DNA of 64,000 nt from Microbacterium sp. LWO13-1.2 (GTDB lineage Bacteria > Actinomycetota > Actinomycetes > Actinomycetales > Microbacteriaceae), in contig NZ_CP151634.1 in NCBI RefSeq assembly GCF_038397725.1, forward strand, positions 806,001 through 870,000, in the 5' to 3' direction. The position numbers and the translations under genes were made by a program. A model generated the notes under the pieces. That model saw only the letters and a program-made list of their open reading frames with translations. It made no database searches and was not told the origin of the DNA. Shown in pieces: positions 17,288-26,823 of this stretch (position 1 is its first letter; every line of letters begins with the position of its first letter).

Positions 17288-17293
17288 ACGCTA
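17288..17293 (-). promoter_or_regulatory. -10 box (TAGCGT) for the mepB-like gene
   Basis: Seven bases before the ATG at 17280 on the minus strand, supporting a leaderless start. Confidence 0.5.
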
Positions 17294-17316
17294 CAGCGAC
17301 GCGCCTCCCGCGGTCG

Positions 17317-17808
17317 TCAGACCCCGCTCGATGCGGTCCGCCGCGGCGTCACCCACATCGTGATGTCGGCGTGCACCACGACCGCGCCACCGGGATCGGT
17401 GACATCGACGGAGACGATCACGTCACGCGCCTCATCCGCGGCCAGCGTCTCCAGTCCCTCGATCGTGCCGACGGCGGTGAGCGTGCCCTTCGCCTTCAGG
17501 AGGTACCCGACGTTCATGCCCTTGGGGATCCAGCGGTGCGTCTCCGGCAGCGAGAAGTCGATGGTGGTGCCGGCCACGAGCTCGGCCAGGTTGCAGCACG
17601 CGATGGCGTGCACGGTGCCGATGTGATTGTGCACTCCCCACCGGTCGCGGATGCGCGCTTCGCCGCGCCCCGGCTCGAGCGAGACGATCATGGGGCGGAT
17701 GGTGCGGAAATACGGAGCCTTCATGCTCACGATCGCGCTGAAGATCCGCATGCCGAGCGGGCGGGTACGCAATGCCTGGTACGTCTTCTTGATGGGGGAG
17801 GTCGTCAT
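17317..17808 (-). CDS. Hotdog-fold DUF4442-like thioesterase
   Basis: 163 residues. The layout is that of DUF4442/PaaI-like hotdog proteins: an N-terminal helix, VSLEPGRGEARIRDRWGVHNHIGTVHAIACCNLAELVAGTTIDFSLPE (the HNHxGxxHAxA helix of the hotdog), then LLKAKGTLTAVGTIEG strands and a final VVHADITMWVTPRR strand. An acyl-CoA thioesterase or ligand-binding role is likely but the substrate is unknown. The ATG at 17808 has a good AAGGAG site; upstream in-frame codons read through the divergent intergenic region. Confidence 0.8.
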   Translation of the reverse strand: MTTSPIKKTYQALRTRPLGMRIFSAIVSMKAPYFRTIRPMIVSLEPGRGEARIRDRWGVHNHIGTVHAIACCNLAELVAGTTIDFSLPETHRWIPKGMNVGYLLKAKGTLTAVGTIEGLETLAADEARDVIVSVDVTDPGGAVVVHADITMWVTPRRTASSGV

Positions 17809-17876
17809 GGTTCTCCTTGTCGCGGCCTCCCGGCATCCTGGCATCCTGCGCTCGATTCGCAGGAGTAAGCTGTCGA

Positions 17877-17897
17877 CTCGGGCCAAAGGCCCCCGAG
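17877..17897 (+). promoter_or_regulatory. Small hairpin in the corA leader region
   Basis: CTCGGGCC, AAA, GGCCCCGAG-like arms can form an 8-bp stem just before a short leader ORF. It is part of the roughly 200-base leader of corA. Confidence 0.35.
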
Positions 17898-17913
17898 AGT
17901 CCGAAAGGCGGTG

Positions 17914-17982
17914 ATGGCGATGTCCGACGATAGTTACGGCGCCGCCCTCGCTGCGTCGCGACTCCCTGCGCTTGCGCGTTGA
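17914..17982 (+). CDS. Putative 22-residue leader peptide upstream of corA
   Basis: The ORF starts ATG at 17914 behind an AAAGG site, reads MAMSDDSYGAALAAS, then ends RLPALAR and stop. The N-terminal half is acidic; the second half is Ala/Leu/Arg-rich with one Pro. It lies about 120 bases before corA, followed by a hairpin overlapping the region just before the corA ribosome-binding site. Leader peptides control Mg transporter genes in enterobacteria, so an attenuation role is a reasonable guess, but nothing is known for this one. Confidence 0.4.
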   Translation: MAMSDDSYGAALAASRLPALAR

Positions 17983-18055
17983 GCATCCGCTCCGCATTCG
18001 CACGTCCTTCTCTGCAGCCGTCGGCGGCGTCATCCCCGCACCCCTGACGAAAACT

Positions 18056-18083
18056 GCGCACTCAGCCTGAAGCTGACGTGCGC
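18056..18083 (+). promoter_or_regulatory. Hairpin immediately upstream of the corA ribosome-binding site
   Basis: GCGCACTCAGC pairs with GCTGACGTGCGC (one bulged C) around a five-base loop. It ends about ten bases before the GGAAG site used by corA and could be a terminator or a translation-control stem alternating with upstream sequences. Confidence 0.5.
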
Positions 18084-18104
18084 CTGCGAGAACGGAAGCG
18101 CATC

Positions 18105-19106
18105 ATGGCGCTCATCGACAACGGCGTGTACGTCCACGGGCGTCGCGTGGAGACCCTGACCAACCTCGACGACACCTCGCGCACGCTCGGTGCGCTCGGC
18201 GGCATCGCGTGGATCGGCCTGTATCGGCCGAGCCCGCAGGAGGTCGCGTCGGTCGCACGCGAATTCGACCTGCATCCGCTCGCCGTGGAGGACGCGCTCT
18301 CCGGTCATCAGCGCTCGAAGGTCGAGCGCTACGGCGACACCCTCTTCGCGGTGCTGCGCCCCGCCCGCTACCGCGACGAGCAGGAGTCGATCGAGTTCGG
18401 CGAGCTGCACCTGTTCATCGGCCCCGACTTCGTCGTGACGATCCGGCACGCCGAGTCGCCGAATCTCGCGGCAGTGCGCCGACGCATGGAGGCGAACCCC
18501 GAGCTCCTCGCGATGGGGCCCGAGGCCGTGCTGTACGCGATCCTCGACGAGGTCGTCGACGAGTACGAGCCGATCGTGGCCGGTCTCGAGAACGACATCG
18601 ACGAGATCGAGGACCAGCTGTTCGGCGACAGCGACGACGACGCTCTCTCCCGGCGCATCTACCAACTGTCCCGCGAGGTGATCAACTTCCAGCGCGCGGT
18701 GCATCCGCTGAGCGGGATGCTCGAGTGGCTGCGCCGAGGATCCGACAAGTACCGCATCGACGAAGAGCTGCAGCGCTCGCTGCGCGATGTGCTCGACCAC
18801 GTCATCCGGGTCAACGAGCGGGTGGACTCGTTCCGGGCGATCCTGGAGAACGCGCTCACCGTGCATTCCGCCCTGGTCTCGCGCCGTCAGTCCGATGCGA
18901 GCCTGGCGCAGAACGACGAGATCAAGAAGATCTCGTCGTGGGCGGCGATCATCTTCGCGCCGACGCTGGTCGGCACCGTGTACGGCATGAACTTCGACGT
19001 GATGCCGGAGCTGCACTGGACGTACGGCTACCCGCTCGCGATCGGCGGGATGGCGGCGTTCGCGGTCGCGCTGTACGGGGTGTTCAAGTACAAGAGATGG
19101 CTCTGA
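18105..19106 (+). CDS. corA: CorA-type magnesium/cobalt channel
   Basis: 333 residues from the ATG at 18105, which has a GGAAG site; the GTG at 18078 falls inside the leader hairpin and is rejected. A large soluble cytoplasmic N-terminal domain with HPLAVEDALSGHQRSKVERYG and the helical willow region (LENDIDEIEDQLFG, RVNERVDSFRAILENAL) is followed by two C-terminal transmembrane helices. The pore signature YGMN is present at residue about 293 (VYGMNFDVMPE), ending with a basic KYKRWL tail. Pentameric divalent-cation uptake is expected. A long leader with a short ORF and a hairpin suggests post-initiation control. Confidence 0.95.
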   Translation: MALIDNGVYVHGRRVETLTNLDDTSRTLGALGGIAWIGLYRPSPQEVASVAREFDLHPLAVEDALSGHQRSKVERYGDTLFAVLRPARYRDEQESIEFGELHLFIGPDFVVTIRHAESPNLAAVRRRMEANPELLAMGPEAVLYAILDEVVDEYEPIVAGLENDIDEIEDQLFGDSDDDALSRRIYQLSREVINFQRAVHPLSGMLEWLRRGSDKYRIDEELQRSLRDVLDHVIRVNERVDSFRAILENALTVHSALVSRRQSDASLAQNDEIKKISSWAAIIFAPTLVGTVYGMNFDVMPELHWTYGYPLAIGGMAAFAVALYGVFKYKRWL

Positions 19107-19158
19107 GCGGGACGACGGCGGCGCCGCGGTAGGGTGATCACCGACGGAGGGATACCGC

Positions 19159-19866
19159 GTGATCACTCGGTTCGAGGAACTTGACTGGCAGCAGACCCCG
19201 ATCGGGGACCTCATGCTGCGGCGCCGCACGGAGCCGGCGGTGGGCCAGGAGATCTACGAGGTCAAGCTCGGTGACGAGTACCTGATGTCGAGCCTGTTCA
19301 CCGTCGCCGAGGAAGAACTCGCGAACCTCGGCCTCGCCGCCGTCACTGGCGACGATCTGTCGGTGCTGGTCGGTGGCCTCGGACTCGGGTACACGGCGGT
19401 CGCCGCGCTGCGCGACGACCGGGTGCGTGCGCTCACGGTGATCGACCGGCTCGACGCGGTGATCGGCTGGCACGAACGGATGCTGCTGCCGGCGTCGACC
19501 GAGCTCGTCGGCGACGCCCGCACGACCCTGGTCGAGGATGACTTCTTCGCCGTCATGCGCGCAGAACCCGCAGAAGGGCATCCGGGTTACTCCGCCATCC
19601 TGCTCGACGTGGATCACTCGCCGCGCCATCAGCTGGATCCGACGCATGCCGACCTCTACGACGCTGCCGGTCTGCGCCGCCTCGACCGGCACCTCGCTTC
19701 TGGCGGCGTCTTCGCCCTGTGGTCGGATGACCCGCCCGACGACGTCTTCATGGTCGAACTCGACGCGGTGTTCGACGACACCGCCGCCCACATCGTCGAC
19801 TTCGACAACCCCGTCACCGGCGGCGTCTCTTCCAACACGGTCTACGTCGCGCGCAGTCGACGCTGA
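19159..19866 (+). CDS. Spermidine-synthase-like protein
   Basis: 235 residues. The spermidine/spermine synthase fold is suggested by an N-terminal beta region (IYEVKLGDEYLMSSLF), the nucleotide-binding glycine loop LVGGLGLGYTA (residues 70-80), the acidic strand end LTVIDRLDAVIGWH and the DLYDAAGLRRLDRHLASGGVFALWS block. It lacks the classical N-terminal beta-barrel of full polyamine synthases, so many such proteins are annotated as spermidine synthase without proof and may be other methyltransferases. GTG start with a GGAGGG site. Confidence 0.7.
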   Translation: MITRFEELDWQQTPIGDLMLRRRTEPAVGQEIYEVKLGDEYLMSSLFTVAEEELANLGLAAVTGDDLSVLVGGLGLGYTAVAALRDDRVRALTVIDRLDAVIGWHERMLLPASTELVGDARTTLVEDDFFAVMRAEPAEGHPGYSAILLDVDHSPRHQLDPTHADLYDAAGLRRLDRHLASGGVFALWSDDPPDDVFMVELDAVFDDTAAHIVDFDNPVTGGVSSNTVYVARSRR

Positions 19867-19934
19867 GACGGGAAGACCTCGAGGGTCGGCTCGGTTGCAC
19901 GTACAGTCATCCTGATCCGCCTCGAAAGGACGCC

Positions 19935-20722
<788 letters not shown>

Positions 20723-20729
<7 letters not shown>

Positions 20730-20757
20730 CGCTCGCTCCGGTCGCGGCGTCGAGGAC
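20723..20757. repeat. 35-bp direct repeat, left copy
   Basis: Starts GCCCTGACGCTCGCTCCGG and ends GCGTCGAGGAC. It is identical to 36887-36921, in the same orientation, and in both places includes the stop codon of the adjacent plus-strand gene. The similarity continues for another dozen bases with two mismatches. The two copies frame the 16-kb catabolic island. Confidence 0.85.
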
Positions 20758-20764
20758 TCGCTCA

Positions 20765-20780
20765 GGTCGGCCGCCCGACC
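20765..20780. terminator. Small hairpin between convergent genes
   Basis: GGTCGG-CCGC-CCGACC, a 6-bp stem, lies between the end of the SDR gene and the end of the minus-strand Gfo/Idh gene. Confidence 0.35.
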
Positions 20781-20842
20781 AGAAGCACGAGTCCACGGCG
20801 TCACGAGTGCGTCGCTGTCTTGGATCTCAGCTGGTTGGATCG

Positions 20843-21805
20843 TCAGTTCAGCCCTGGTGCCGCGGTCCTGGCGATCTCCGCGGCGCGGATCGTGTTCGAG
20901 ACGACCATCCGCGCCTGCGACCAAGGAGCCACGACGCGTGCGGACGCGCCGTCAGCGAGCAGCGCGCGGATGAGTCCCTCGAATCCCAACGAGATGTTCG
21001 GTTCCTCCGTGTCGAGTGCGACAGAGAGGATGCCGTCGGTCGTGACCAGCTCCACGGCATAGGCATCGGCGCCGGGGACCCCGGTGACAAGCACCTGCAC
21101 AGGGATGTCCTGAAGACCGCCCCCGAGCCGAAGCACACCGTCGATACCAGCCGCGTCCTCGGACCGCGTCGCCGATACGCCGCCGCCCCTCCGGGTCCAT
21201 CCCGAACCACCGGTGAGATCCGCGCCGGGAAGAAGGGTGTCAACCATCTCCCAGGCGTGCACACCGACCGTGACGAGGGTTCCACCCCCGAGAACCGGGT
21301 CATCCTGCCAGTCACGGCCGGGCTGCTGGAATGCGGCGTTGTCGTGCTGGGCGTACACGCGTACGCCCAGCACATGTTCGGCGACGACCTCGGCGGCGAG
21401 GGCCGTGAGCGCAGGAGCGAAGCGAAGGACAGAGCTCGTGCCGACGGGGACCGCTGCGGCGGTGATGGCACGGTCGACGGCGGCGAAATCCCTCATCGAC
21501 GCCGCGATCACCTTGTTCACGAAGACCGGAGCGGTTGCGCCAACGGCGCCGAGCGCGCGAAGGACTGAAGTCACCTCGTCCGGCCGGGGCGTCGCGATGA
21601 CGATGTCGGGTTGCAGCCGAGTCAGCCCTTCGACGGAAGGCACATTCGATCCGCCGAAACGTGAAGCGAATGCCAGGCTCGCCCGCGTATCGACGTCGTA
21701 CACACCGACGATCTCAGCTCCGAGCGAGAGAACGTTTCCCGCATCGGCGTGAGGGTGTGAGTGCGCAAGGCCGGCGAATGCCACACGCAGCGGCGATTCA
21801 GTCAT
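20843..21805 (-). CDS. Gfo/Idh/MocA-like oxidoreductase (divergent member)
   Basis: 320 residues, last gene of the left operon. The N-terminal Rossmann strand RVAFAGLAHSHPHADAGNVLSLGAEIVGVYDVD has a HSHPHA loop instead of the classical GxGxxG, and the EKP position reads NKVIA (VFVNKVIAASMRD), which still supplies the Lys. The C-terminal part contains GGGTLVTVGVHAWEMVDTLL with a conserved His. Probably an NAD(P)-dependent sugar dehydrogenase, but the altered loop leaves room for a non-catalytic role. ATG overlaps the upstream stop (ATGA). Confidence 0.75.
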   Translation of the reverse strand: MTESPLRVAFAGLAHSHPHADAGNVLSLGAEIVGVYDVDTRASLAFASRFGGSNVPSVEGLTRLQPDIVIATPRPDEVTSVLRALGAVGATAPVFVNKVIAASMRDFAAVDRAITAAAVPVGTSSVLRFAPALTALAAEVVAEHVLGVRVYAQHDNAAFQQPGRDWQDDPVLGGGTLVTVGVHAWEMVDTLLPGADLTGGSGWTRRGGGVSATRSEDAAGIDGVLRLGGGLQDIPVQVLVTGVPGADAYAVELVTTDGILSVALDTEEPNISLGFEGLIRALLADGASARVVAPWSQARMVVSNTIRAAEIARTAAPGLN

Positions 21806-22815
21806 GCCATCGACGACAGCTGTGCACGGTCGATCACGTGCGCGAGGGCTGCACCCCCGCAGAACGCGTCGAGCTCGTCGGCGATGATCCGCCCCTGACG
21901 CAGCCGGCCCTCGGTCGTTCCGGCCGCCCGATGCGGTGTGAGCAGCACGCCGGGAAGCGAGCGGAAGGGGCTGTCGGCGGCGAACGGCTCCTCATCGAAC
22001 ACGTCGATCGCGGCAGTGAGACGGCCGCTGCGCAGCTCGTCGACGAGTGCGGCCTCGTCGACGAGCCAGGAGCGCGCCGTATTGACCAGGCCGGCGCCGT
22101 CGCGCATCAACGCGAGCTCCCGGCTGCCGATCAGATGATGCGTCTCCGGCAATGTCGGTGCATGCACTGCAACGATCTGTGCGCGAGTCAGCGCCTCGTC
22201 GAGAGAGACGAGTTCGGCGCCCAGCCCAGCCGCGGCGGCCGGGTCGAGTGTCGGATCGACGACGAGCGGGTCGGCGCCGAGAGCGCGAATCAGCTCGAGA
22301 TAAACGCGTCCGGTGCGCGACGCTCCGATCACGGCGATCGACGCCCCCAGAATCTCGTGCTGCGCTCCGGCGCCAACTGCCTCGTACCACCCTTCGCCCT
22401 CGCGCAGCGCGTTGTGCAGTTCGGGCACTCGGTGAAGCAGTGCGAGCGTGAACGCCAGCGACACCTCCGCCACCGAACGCGCCATCCCGGCGCCCGCTTG
22501 GGTGACGACGATGCCGCGGTCAAACAGCTCGTCGGTCGCGAACGGCTTGATCGTTGCCCCCGTGTGCGCAATGAGCTGCAGCTTCGGCAGCGACGAGAGC
22601 ACATGTGCGTCGAAAGGCTCTGCCCCCCAGCTGGTGATGACCACTCGGGCTTCGCCCAGGTCGGCGTCCGGCAGTCGGTCCACCCGCTCGAATGATCCGC
22701 CGAGACGCGCGGCGGATCCGCGAAGCCGCGCCTGGTCGGCTGCAGAGAAGAACTCCGCGAACAACTCGGCGTTCACGACGGCGACGACGGTCGGGGCGCT
22801 CGTCACGGCAGTCAT
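21802..22815 (-). CDS. D-isomer-specific 2-hydroxyacid dehydrogenase
   Basis: 337 residues from the ATG at 22815, which overlaps the stop of the upstream aldolase-like gene. N-terminal substrate domain with WGAEPFDAHVLSSLPKLQLIAHTGA; nucleotide domain with IGASRTGR (164-170), where the usual second Gly is Ser. Catalytic Arg248 (NTARS), Glu276 (DEEPF) and His295 (LTPHRAAG) are all present. It should interconvert a 2-keto acid and a D-2-hydroxy acid with NAD(P)H. A close relative is encoded at 52972-53976 in the second sugar operon. Confidence 0.88.
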   Translation of the reverse strand: MTAVTSAPTVVAVVNAELFAEFFSAADQARLRGSAARLGGSFERVDRLPDADLGEARVVITSWGAEPFDAHVLSSLPKLQLIAHTGATIKPFATDELFDRGIVVTQAGAGMARSVAEVSLAFTLALLHRVPELHNALREGEGWYEAVGAGAQHEILGASIAVIGASRTGRVYLELIRALGADPLVVDPTLDPAAAAGLGAELVSLDEALTRAQIVAVHAPTLPETHHLIGSRELALMRDGAGLVNTARSWLVDEAALVDELRSGRLTAAIDVFDEEPFAADSPFRSLPGVLLTPHRAAGTTEGRLRQGRIIADELDAFCGGAALAHVIDRAQLSSMA

Positions 22816-23873
22816 CGCAACCACGCCTCGAGGTTCTCGGCGATGAATGCGTCGTCATTGAGCTCGGGGTAGGCCTTTCGAACCCGTTCGATCTCGTCCG
22901 CCTGACCGGGCGAGAGCCCCTCGGCCGGGTCGAGACACCACACGCCTTCGAGGAGGCCCTGCTGCCGGAGCATCTCATGCACCCCCGCGATGACGCCGTG
23001 GAAGTCGTGCTTCGGGTCGAAGACCGCCTGATTGACGTCGACCATGTCTGAGGCGAGGAGTCCGAGCTCGCGGTAGGCGTCAGCATCGCCCTCCATCGCG
23101 CGACGCACCCGCTCCAGCAGCGCGACCGCAGCACGAGTGCCGACCGCCCACTGGCCGAGGAGTCCGCCGACGAATCGGAGCGTGCGCCGACCGGACGGGG
23201 AGTCCACGTGGAACTCCGAGAGCAGATCGGCGACGATCGCGTCGTCATTGCCCGTGTAGAGCGCGATCTCGTCGGCGCGACCGGAGGCCGCGACACCGCG
23301 CACCAGTTCCAGCGTGCGATAACGATCGAAGGGTGCTGCCTTGACGGCCACAACAGCGGGGATGGAGGCGAACTCGCGCCAGAACTCCCGATCGAGCACG
23401 GGGCCTCCAATGGCGGTCTGCAGGTAGAACCCGACGACCGGCAGCACCTCCCCCACCGCGCTGGCACGGTCGAGCAGCGCCCGATCGTCTGCGCCGTCCA
23501 CACGCGGGCTGACGAGCACCGCGTCGTATCCGAGATCACGAGCGAGCGTCGCCTCGGCGACCGCCTGCGCCGTGCCCCCGGCAACCCCGGCGATGCGGAC
23601 GAAGGCGGCCCCGGCGCGCGCATCCATCTCCTCAGCCGCGAGCGCGAGAACCGGCTCGAACAGCGCGTGCTCCGGGTCGCGGATCTCGAACTGGGTCGTG
23701 TGCACCCCGACCGCGATGCCGCCGGCGCCGGCGTCGACGTAGTAGCGGGTGAGCGCACGCTGACGACGCTCATCGAGCCGACCGTCTGCGGTGAGGGCCA
23801 GCGGGTGTGCAGGGATCACGCTGCCGCGCGCGAGGGTCGTCGCTGCCTCAGGACGCAGCGTGGGCACGGCCAT
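22812..23873 (-). CDS. Dihydrodipicolinate-synthase-family (KDG-aldolase-like) protein
   Basis: 353 residues from the ATG at 23873 (one-base overlap with the upstream stop). TIM-barrel DHDPS family: GSVIPAHPLALTADGRLDERRQRALTRYYVDAGAGGIAVGVHTTQ is the N-terminal strand-and-loop, Tyr150 (VVGFYLQ) and the Schiff-base Lys178 (VAVKAAPFDRY) are in the expected places. It is longer at the C-terminus than classical members. A lyase/aldolase acting on a 2-keto-3-deoxy acid would fit an oxidative sugar pathway whose other steps are encoded nearby. Confidence 0.85.
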   Translation of the reverse strand: MAVPTLRPEAATTLARGSVIPAHPLALTADGRLDERRQRALTRYYVDAGAGGIAVGVHTTQFEIRDPEHALFEPVLALAAEEMDARAGAAFVRIAGVAGGTAQAVAEATLARDLGYDAVLVSPRVDGADDRALLDRASAVGEVLPVVGFYLQTAIGGPVLDREFWREFASIPAVVAVKAAPFDRYRTLELVRGVAASGRADEIALYTGNDDAIVADLLSEFHVDSPSGRRTLRFVGGLLGQWAVGTRAAVALLERVRRAMEGDADAYRELGLLASDMVDVNQAVFDPKHDFHGVIAGVHEMLRQQGLLEGVWCLDPAEGLSPGQADEIERVRKAYPELNDDAFIAENLEAWLR

Positions 23874-24907
23874 CAGAACTTCCCGTCCCGCACGGACCAC
23901 TTGGTGGGCTTGGCGGTCATCGGCAGCGCATCCGCGATCCAGTCGGCCTGCATGCGGATGAGTGTCTCGGCCGGCACGGACGGGTAGCCGAACAGCGCCA
24001 TGCACCGGCGCGCATCGCTGAGAAGCGCGGTGGATTGCGGCTCGTCGATGAGCGTGACCTCGCGGTCGAACAGGGTACCGAAACGGCGGGCGATCGACTC
24101 GACGCTCAGCAGTTCAGGGCCGGTGAGGTTGATCGTGAACGGCACGGTCGACGCGTGCACGAGGCTGCGCAGCACCACCTCGTTCGCGTAGCCCTGCCAG
24201 ATCACGTTGACATTCGCCGTCGCGACCGAGACGGGTTCGCCGGCGTGCACGGCGCTGCCGATGTCGGCGAGCACGCCATAGCGCAGGTCGACGGCGTAGT
24301 TCAGACGGATGATCGCCACTTTCGTTCCGCGCTCCTGTGCGCCGAACTCGAATACGCGCTCCCGCCCGAGGCAGGACTGCGCGTATTCCCCGATGGGAGC
24401 GGGAGCGAGCTCCTCGGGTGCTCCGCCAGACGATGCGGGCACGAAGGGGTAGATGTTGCCGGTCGAGAGCACCGAGATCGCGCTGTCACGGTAACGGCGG
24501 GCCACCCGGTCGGGGAGCGCGGCATTGACCTCCCACGCCCACGAGGCGTTAGTCGCGGCCCCGAACTTCGCACCGACCATGAACACCACGTTCGGAGCAT
24601 CGGGAAGTGATGTGAAATCGTCGTTCTCGATCAGGTCGAACGACACGACGTTCACGCCCGCCGCCTCCAAGCGCTCTCGGATCGTGACGTCACCGAAGCG
24701 GGAGACCGCGTAGACCGCGTCCTCCTGACGGCCTGCGGCATCCATCCCTCGACGGGCGAGCATCGCCAGCGTCGGGCCCATCTTGCCTCCTGCGCCGAGA
24801 ATGACGACGTCACCCTTTCCCTTGGCGAGGTCATCGATCAGTTCGGCGCTCGGTGTGGCCAGAGCCTCTTCGAGTTCGTCCTCCGAAGAGAAACTGTGCT
24901 GAGTCAT
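23873..24907 (-). CDS. NAD-dependent epimerase/dehydratase-like protein
   Basis: 344 residues. Extended-SDR layout: VVILGAGGKMGPTLAMLARRGMDA (residues about 34-57, GxGGxMG loop), VVSFDLIEND, VVFMVGAKFGA, the SVLSTGNIYPF strand and the C-terminal ESIARRFGTLF region. The Tyr-x-x-x-Lys pair is not obvious (IGEYAQSCLGRE has Tyr but no Lys), so a classical short-chain redox mechanism is doubtful. Second enzyme after the transporter genes; the start follows a GGGATAGC-type leader, 20 bases after the permease gene. Confidence 0.78.
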   Translation of the reverse strand: MTQHSFSSEDELEEALATPSAELIDDLAKGKGDVVILGAGGKMGPTLAMLARRGMDAAGRQEDAVYAVSRFGDVTIRERLEAAGVNVVSFDLIENDDFTSLPDAPNVVFMVGAKFGAATNASWAWEVNAALPDRVARRYRDSAISVLSTGNIYPFVPASSGGAPEELAPAPIGEYAQSCLGRERVFEFGAQERGTKVAIIRLNYAVDLRYGVLADIGSAVHAGEPVSVATANVNVIWQGYANEVVLRSLVHASTVPFTINLTGPELLSVESIARRFGTLFDREVTLIDEPQSTALLSDARRCMALFGYPSVPAETLIRMQADWIADALPMTAKPTKWSVRDGKF

Positions 24908-24927
24908 GCGGTGCTATCCCTTTCTTC

Positions 24928-25848
24928 TCAGCCTTTGATGCCGGTACCGGCTACACCCTCCTGCACGTACCGCTGAGCGATGAGGTACGCGAGGAAGATG
25001 GGCAACAACGCGACGACCGACCCTGCGAGCATGGTGCTCAGCGGAACGTTCTGCTGCTGCAGCGACGAGATGCCGACGGTGAGTGTGAACATCGAGTTGG
25101 ACTTGGCGATGATGAGCGGCCACAGGAAGTCGTTCCAGTGCCACAGGAACACGAAGATCCCAAGGGTCGCGAGGATCGGCTTGCATAGCGGGAGCACGAT
25201 CCGCAGGAAGATACGGAACTCGCCGGCGCCGTCGATGCGCGCGGCCTCGAACAGCTCATCAGGAAGCCCCTGGATGAACTGGCGCATCAGGAACACGGCC
25301 TGAGCGTTCGCCAGCGACGGCAGGATCAGACCCCAGTAGGTGTCGACGCCGCCGAGGTTCGCCATCAGGATGAAGGTTGGGATGAGGGTGACATGGAACG
25401 GCACCATCACCATCGCGAGGAACGACCAGAACATCACTTCTTTGCCACGGAAGCGCTTCTTGGCGAAGGCGTATCCTGCGAGCGCCGAGAGGAACAGAAC
25501 GGCGACGACCGAGACGAGGGAGTAGATGAGCGTGTTGCCCAGCCACCCGATGATGTTCTGGCCGCTGAGCACCTGTTCATAGGCCTCAAAGGAGATATCG
25601 GCCCAGGGCAACAGCGAACCGGGGAGTTCGACGACCATGCCCGGCTTCAGGCTCAGCACGACCATCGCGTAGAACGGGAAGAAGCTGAGAATGCCGGCAA
25701 GACTCAGCCAGATCCATCGGATGAAGATGCCCCAGCGTGTGGGCTCGAGGGCACGGAACGCGCGACGCTTCTTCGACGTCATCCTCGTCGATGATGGCGT
25801 CTGCCCCTGCGTCTGCGTCGACTTCGGCGGCTGCAACAGAGCGGTCAT
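24928..25848 (-). CDS. Carbohydrate ABC transporter permease, MalG type
   Basis: 306 residues from the ATG at 25848, overlapping the upstream permease stop (ATGA). Six transmembrane helices; the ATPase-docking EAA loop is EAARIDGAGEFRIFLRIVLPLCKP, followed by FLWHWNDFLWPLI, typical of CUT1 MalG partners. The C-terminal VQEGVAGTGIKG ending is also characteristic. With the next two genes it forms the importer of the island; no ATPase gene is present, so a shared MsiK-like ATPase is expected. Confidence 0.93.
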   Translation of the reverse strand: MTALLQPPKSTQTQGQTPSSTRMTSKKRRAFRALEPTRWGIFIRWIWLSLAGILSFFPFYAMVVLSLKPGMVVELPGSLLPWADISFEAYEQVLSGQNIIGWLGNTLIYSLVSVVAVLFLSALAGYAFAKKRFRGKEVMFWSFLAMVMVPFHVTLIPTFILMANLGGVDTYWGLILPSLANAQAVFLMRQFIQGLPDELFEAARIDGAGEFRIFLRIVLPLCKPILATLGIFVFLWHWNDFLWPLIIAKSNSMFTLTVGISSLQQQNVPLSTMLAGSVVALLPIFLAYLIAQRYVQEGVAGTGIKG

Positions 25849-26750
25849 TTCTGTCTTCCGATCACAAGGCGCTGGATGAGGGCGACGGCCAAGGTCATGA
25901 TGAACAGCGCGACCCCCACGGCGGCCGCGTATCCGTAGTCGAAGTAGCGGAAGCCCTGGTCGTACAGCAAGTAGACGAGCGAGTAGCTGGCGTTGGCAGG
26001 GCCGCCTTGGGTCATCACATAAATGACGTCGAAGACCTGGAACGCGGCCGTCGTCTCGATCACTGCGAGGAAGAACACGGTCGGGCGCAGGTGCGGAAGG
26101 ATGATCCATCGGAAGCGTTGCCAGGCGCTCGCCCCGTCGACCAGCGCCGCCTCCTCCAGCTCTCGAGGCACGTCTTGCAGTGCCGCAATCATGATCATCA
26201 TGCCGTAGCCGAAACGGGCCCAGACACCGACGACGATGATCGCAGGGATGACGAGGACGGTACTGCCGAGCCAGGATCCGCTCAGGCCCAGGGGCGACAT
26301 CAGCGCCGACCAGGGGCCGTTCGCAGAGAAGATCCAGACGAAGATCGAGCCGGCGAGCACCAGCGACGTGATTACCGGAAGGAAGAAGATCGAGCGGAAG
26401 AAGCGGGCTCCCCTGAAGGCTCGACGCACGCCCAGCGCCATCACCGTCGAGAGCACGAGCGAGATCGGCACGGCGAAGATCGTGTAGGTCACCGTGGTGC
26501 CCAGCGCACGCCAGAACAGCGGATCGGCGACGAGGCGCTGGAAGTGGTCGAGGCCCCGCCATGCGATCTCGCCGGTGATGTCGTAGTCGAAGAGACTCAG
26601 AGCGACACCGACGATGCTCGGACCGAAACGGAAAGCGATGAAGAGGAGGAACGCGGGGAGCACGAACAGGAAAGCCACACGCGCTTCCCGTCGGGCCAGC
26701 ACCCGCGCGACCCGCCCCATGGGCTTCTTCGCCGTAATTGCCGTCGTCAT
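25845..26750 (-). CDS. Carbohydrate ABC transporter permease, MalF/UgpA type
   Basis: 301 residues from the ATG at 26750 (the upstream in-frame codons cover a hairpin and are not expected to be translated). Six helices, starting with AFLFVLPAFLLFIAFRFGPSI; EAA loop EEAALVDGASAWQRFRWIILPHLRP; then VIYVMTQGGPANAS, the classical MalF signature. CUT1-family sugar uptake. Confidence 0.93.
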   Translation of the reverse strand: MTTAITAKKPMGRVARVLARREARVAFLFVLPAFLLFIAFRFGPSIVGVALSLFDYDITGEIAWRGLDHFQRLVADPLFWRALGTTVTYTIFAVPISLVLSTVMALGVRRAFRGARFFRSIFFLPVITSLVLAGSIFVWIFSANGPWSALMSPLGLSGSWLGSTVLVIPAIIVVGVWARFGYGMMIMIAALQDVPRELEEAALVDGASAWQRFRWIILPHLRPTVFFLAVIETTAAFQVFDVIYVMTQGGPANASYSLVYLLYDQGFRYFDYGYAAAVGVALFIMTLAVALIQRLVIGRQK

Positions 26751-26786
26751 TGTCGTTACCTCACGTGGGGAGAGTGGCGGAGGAAG

Positions 26787-26815
26787 AGGGCGTGCGGTGT
26801 ACTCCCGCACGCCCT
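26787..26815 (-). terminator. Intercistronic hairpin between binding-protein and permease genes
   Basis: AGGGCGTGCGG / CCGCACGCCCT, a perfect 11-bp stem with seven-base loop. It lies right after the binding-protein stop and likely stops most transcripts or protects the 3' end, so that more binding protein than permease is made. Confidence 0.7.
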
Positions 26816-26823
26816 CGATCTTG

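Noticed and set aside
17809..18104. M-box magnesium riboswitch before corA
   Set aside because: I could not align the region to the conserved M-box helices and loops as I know them; I kept the leader ORF and hairpin as a separate, weaker observation.
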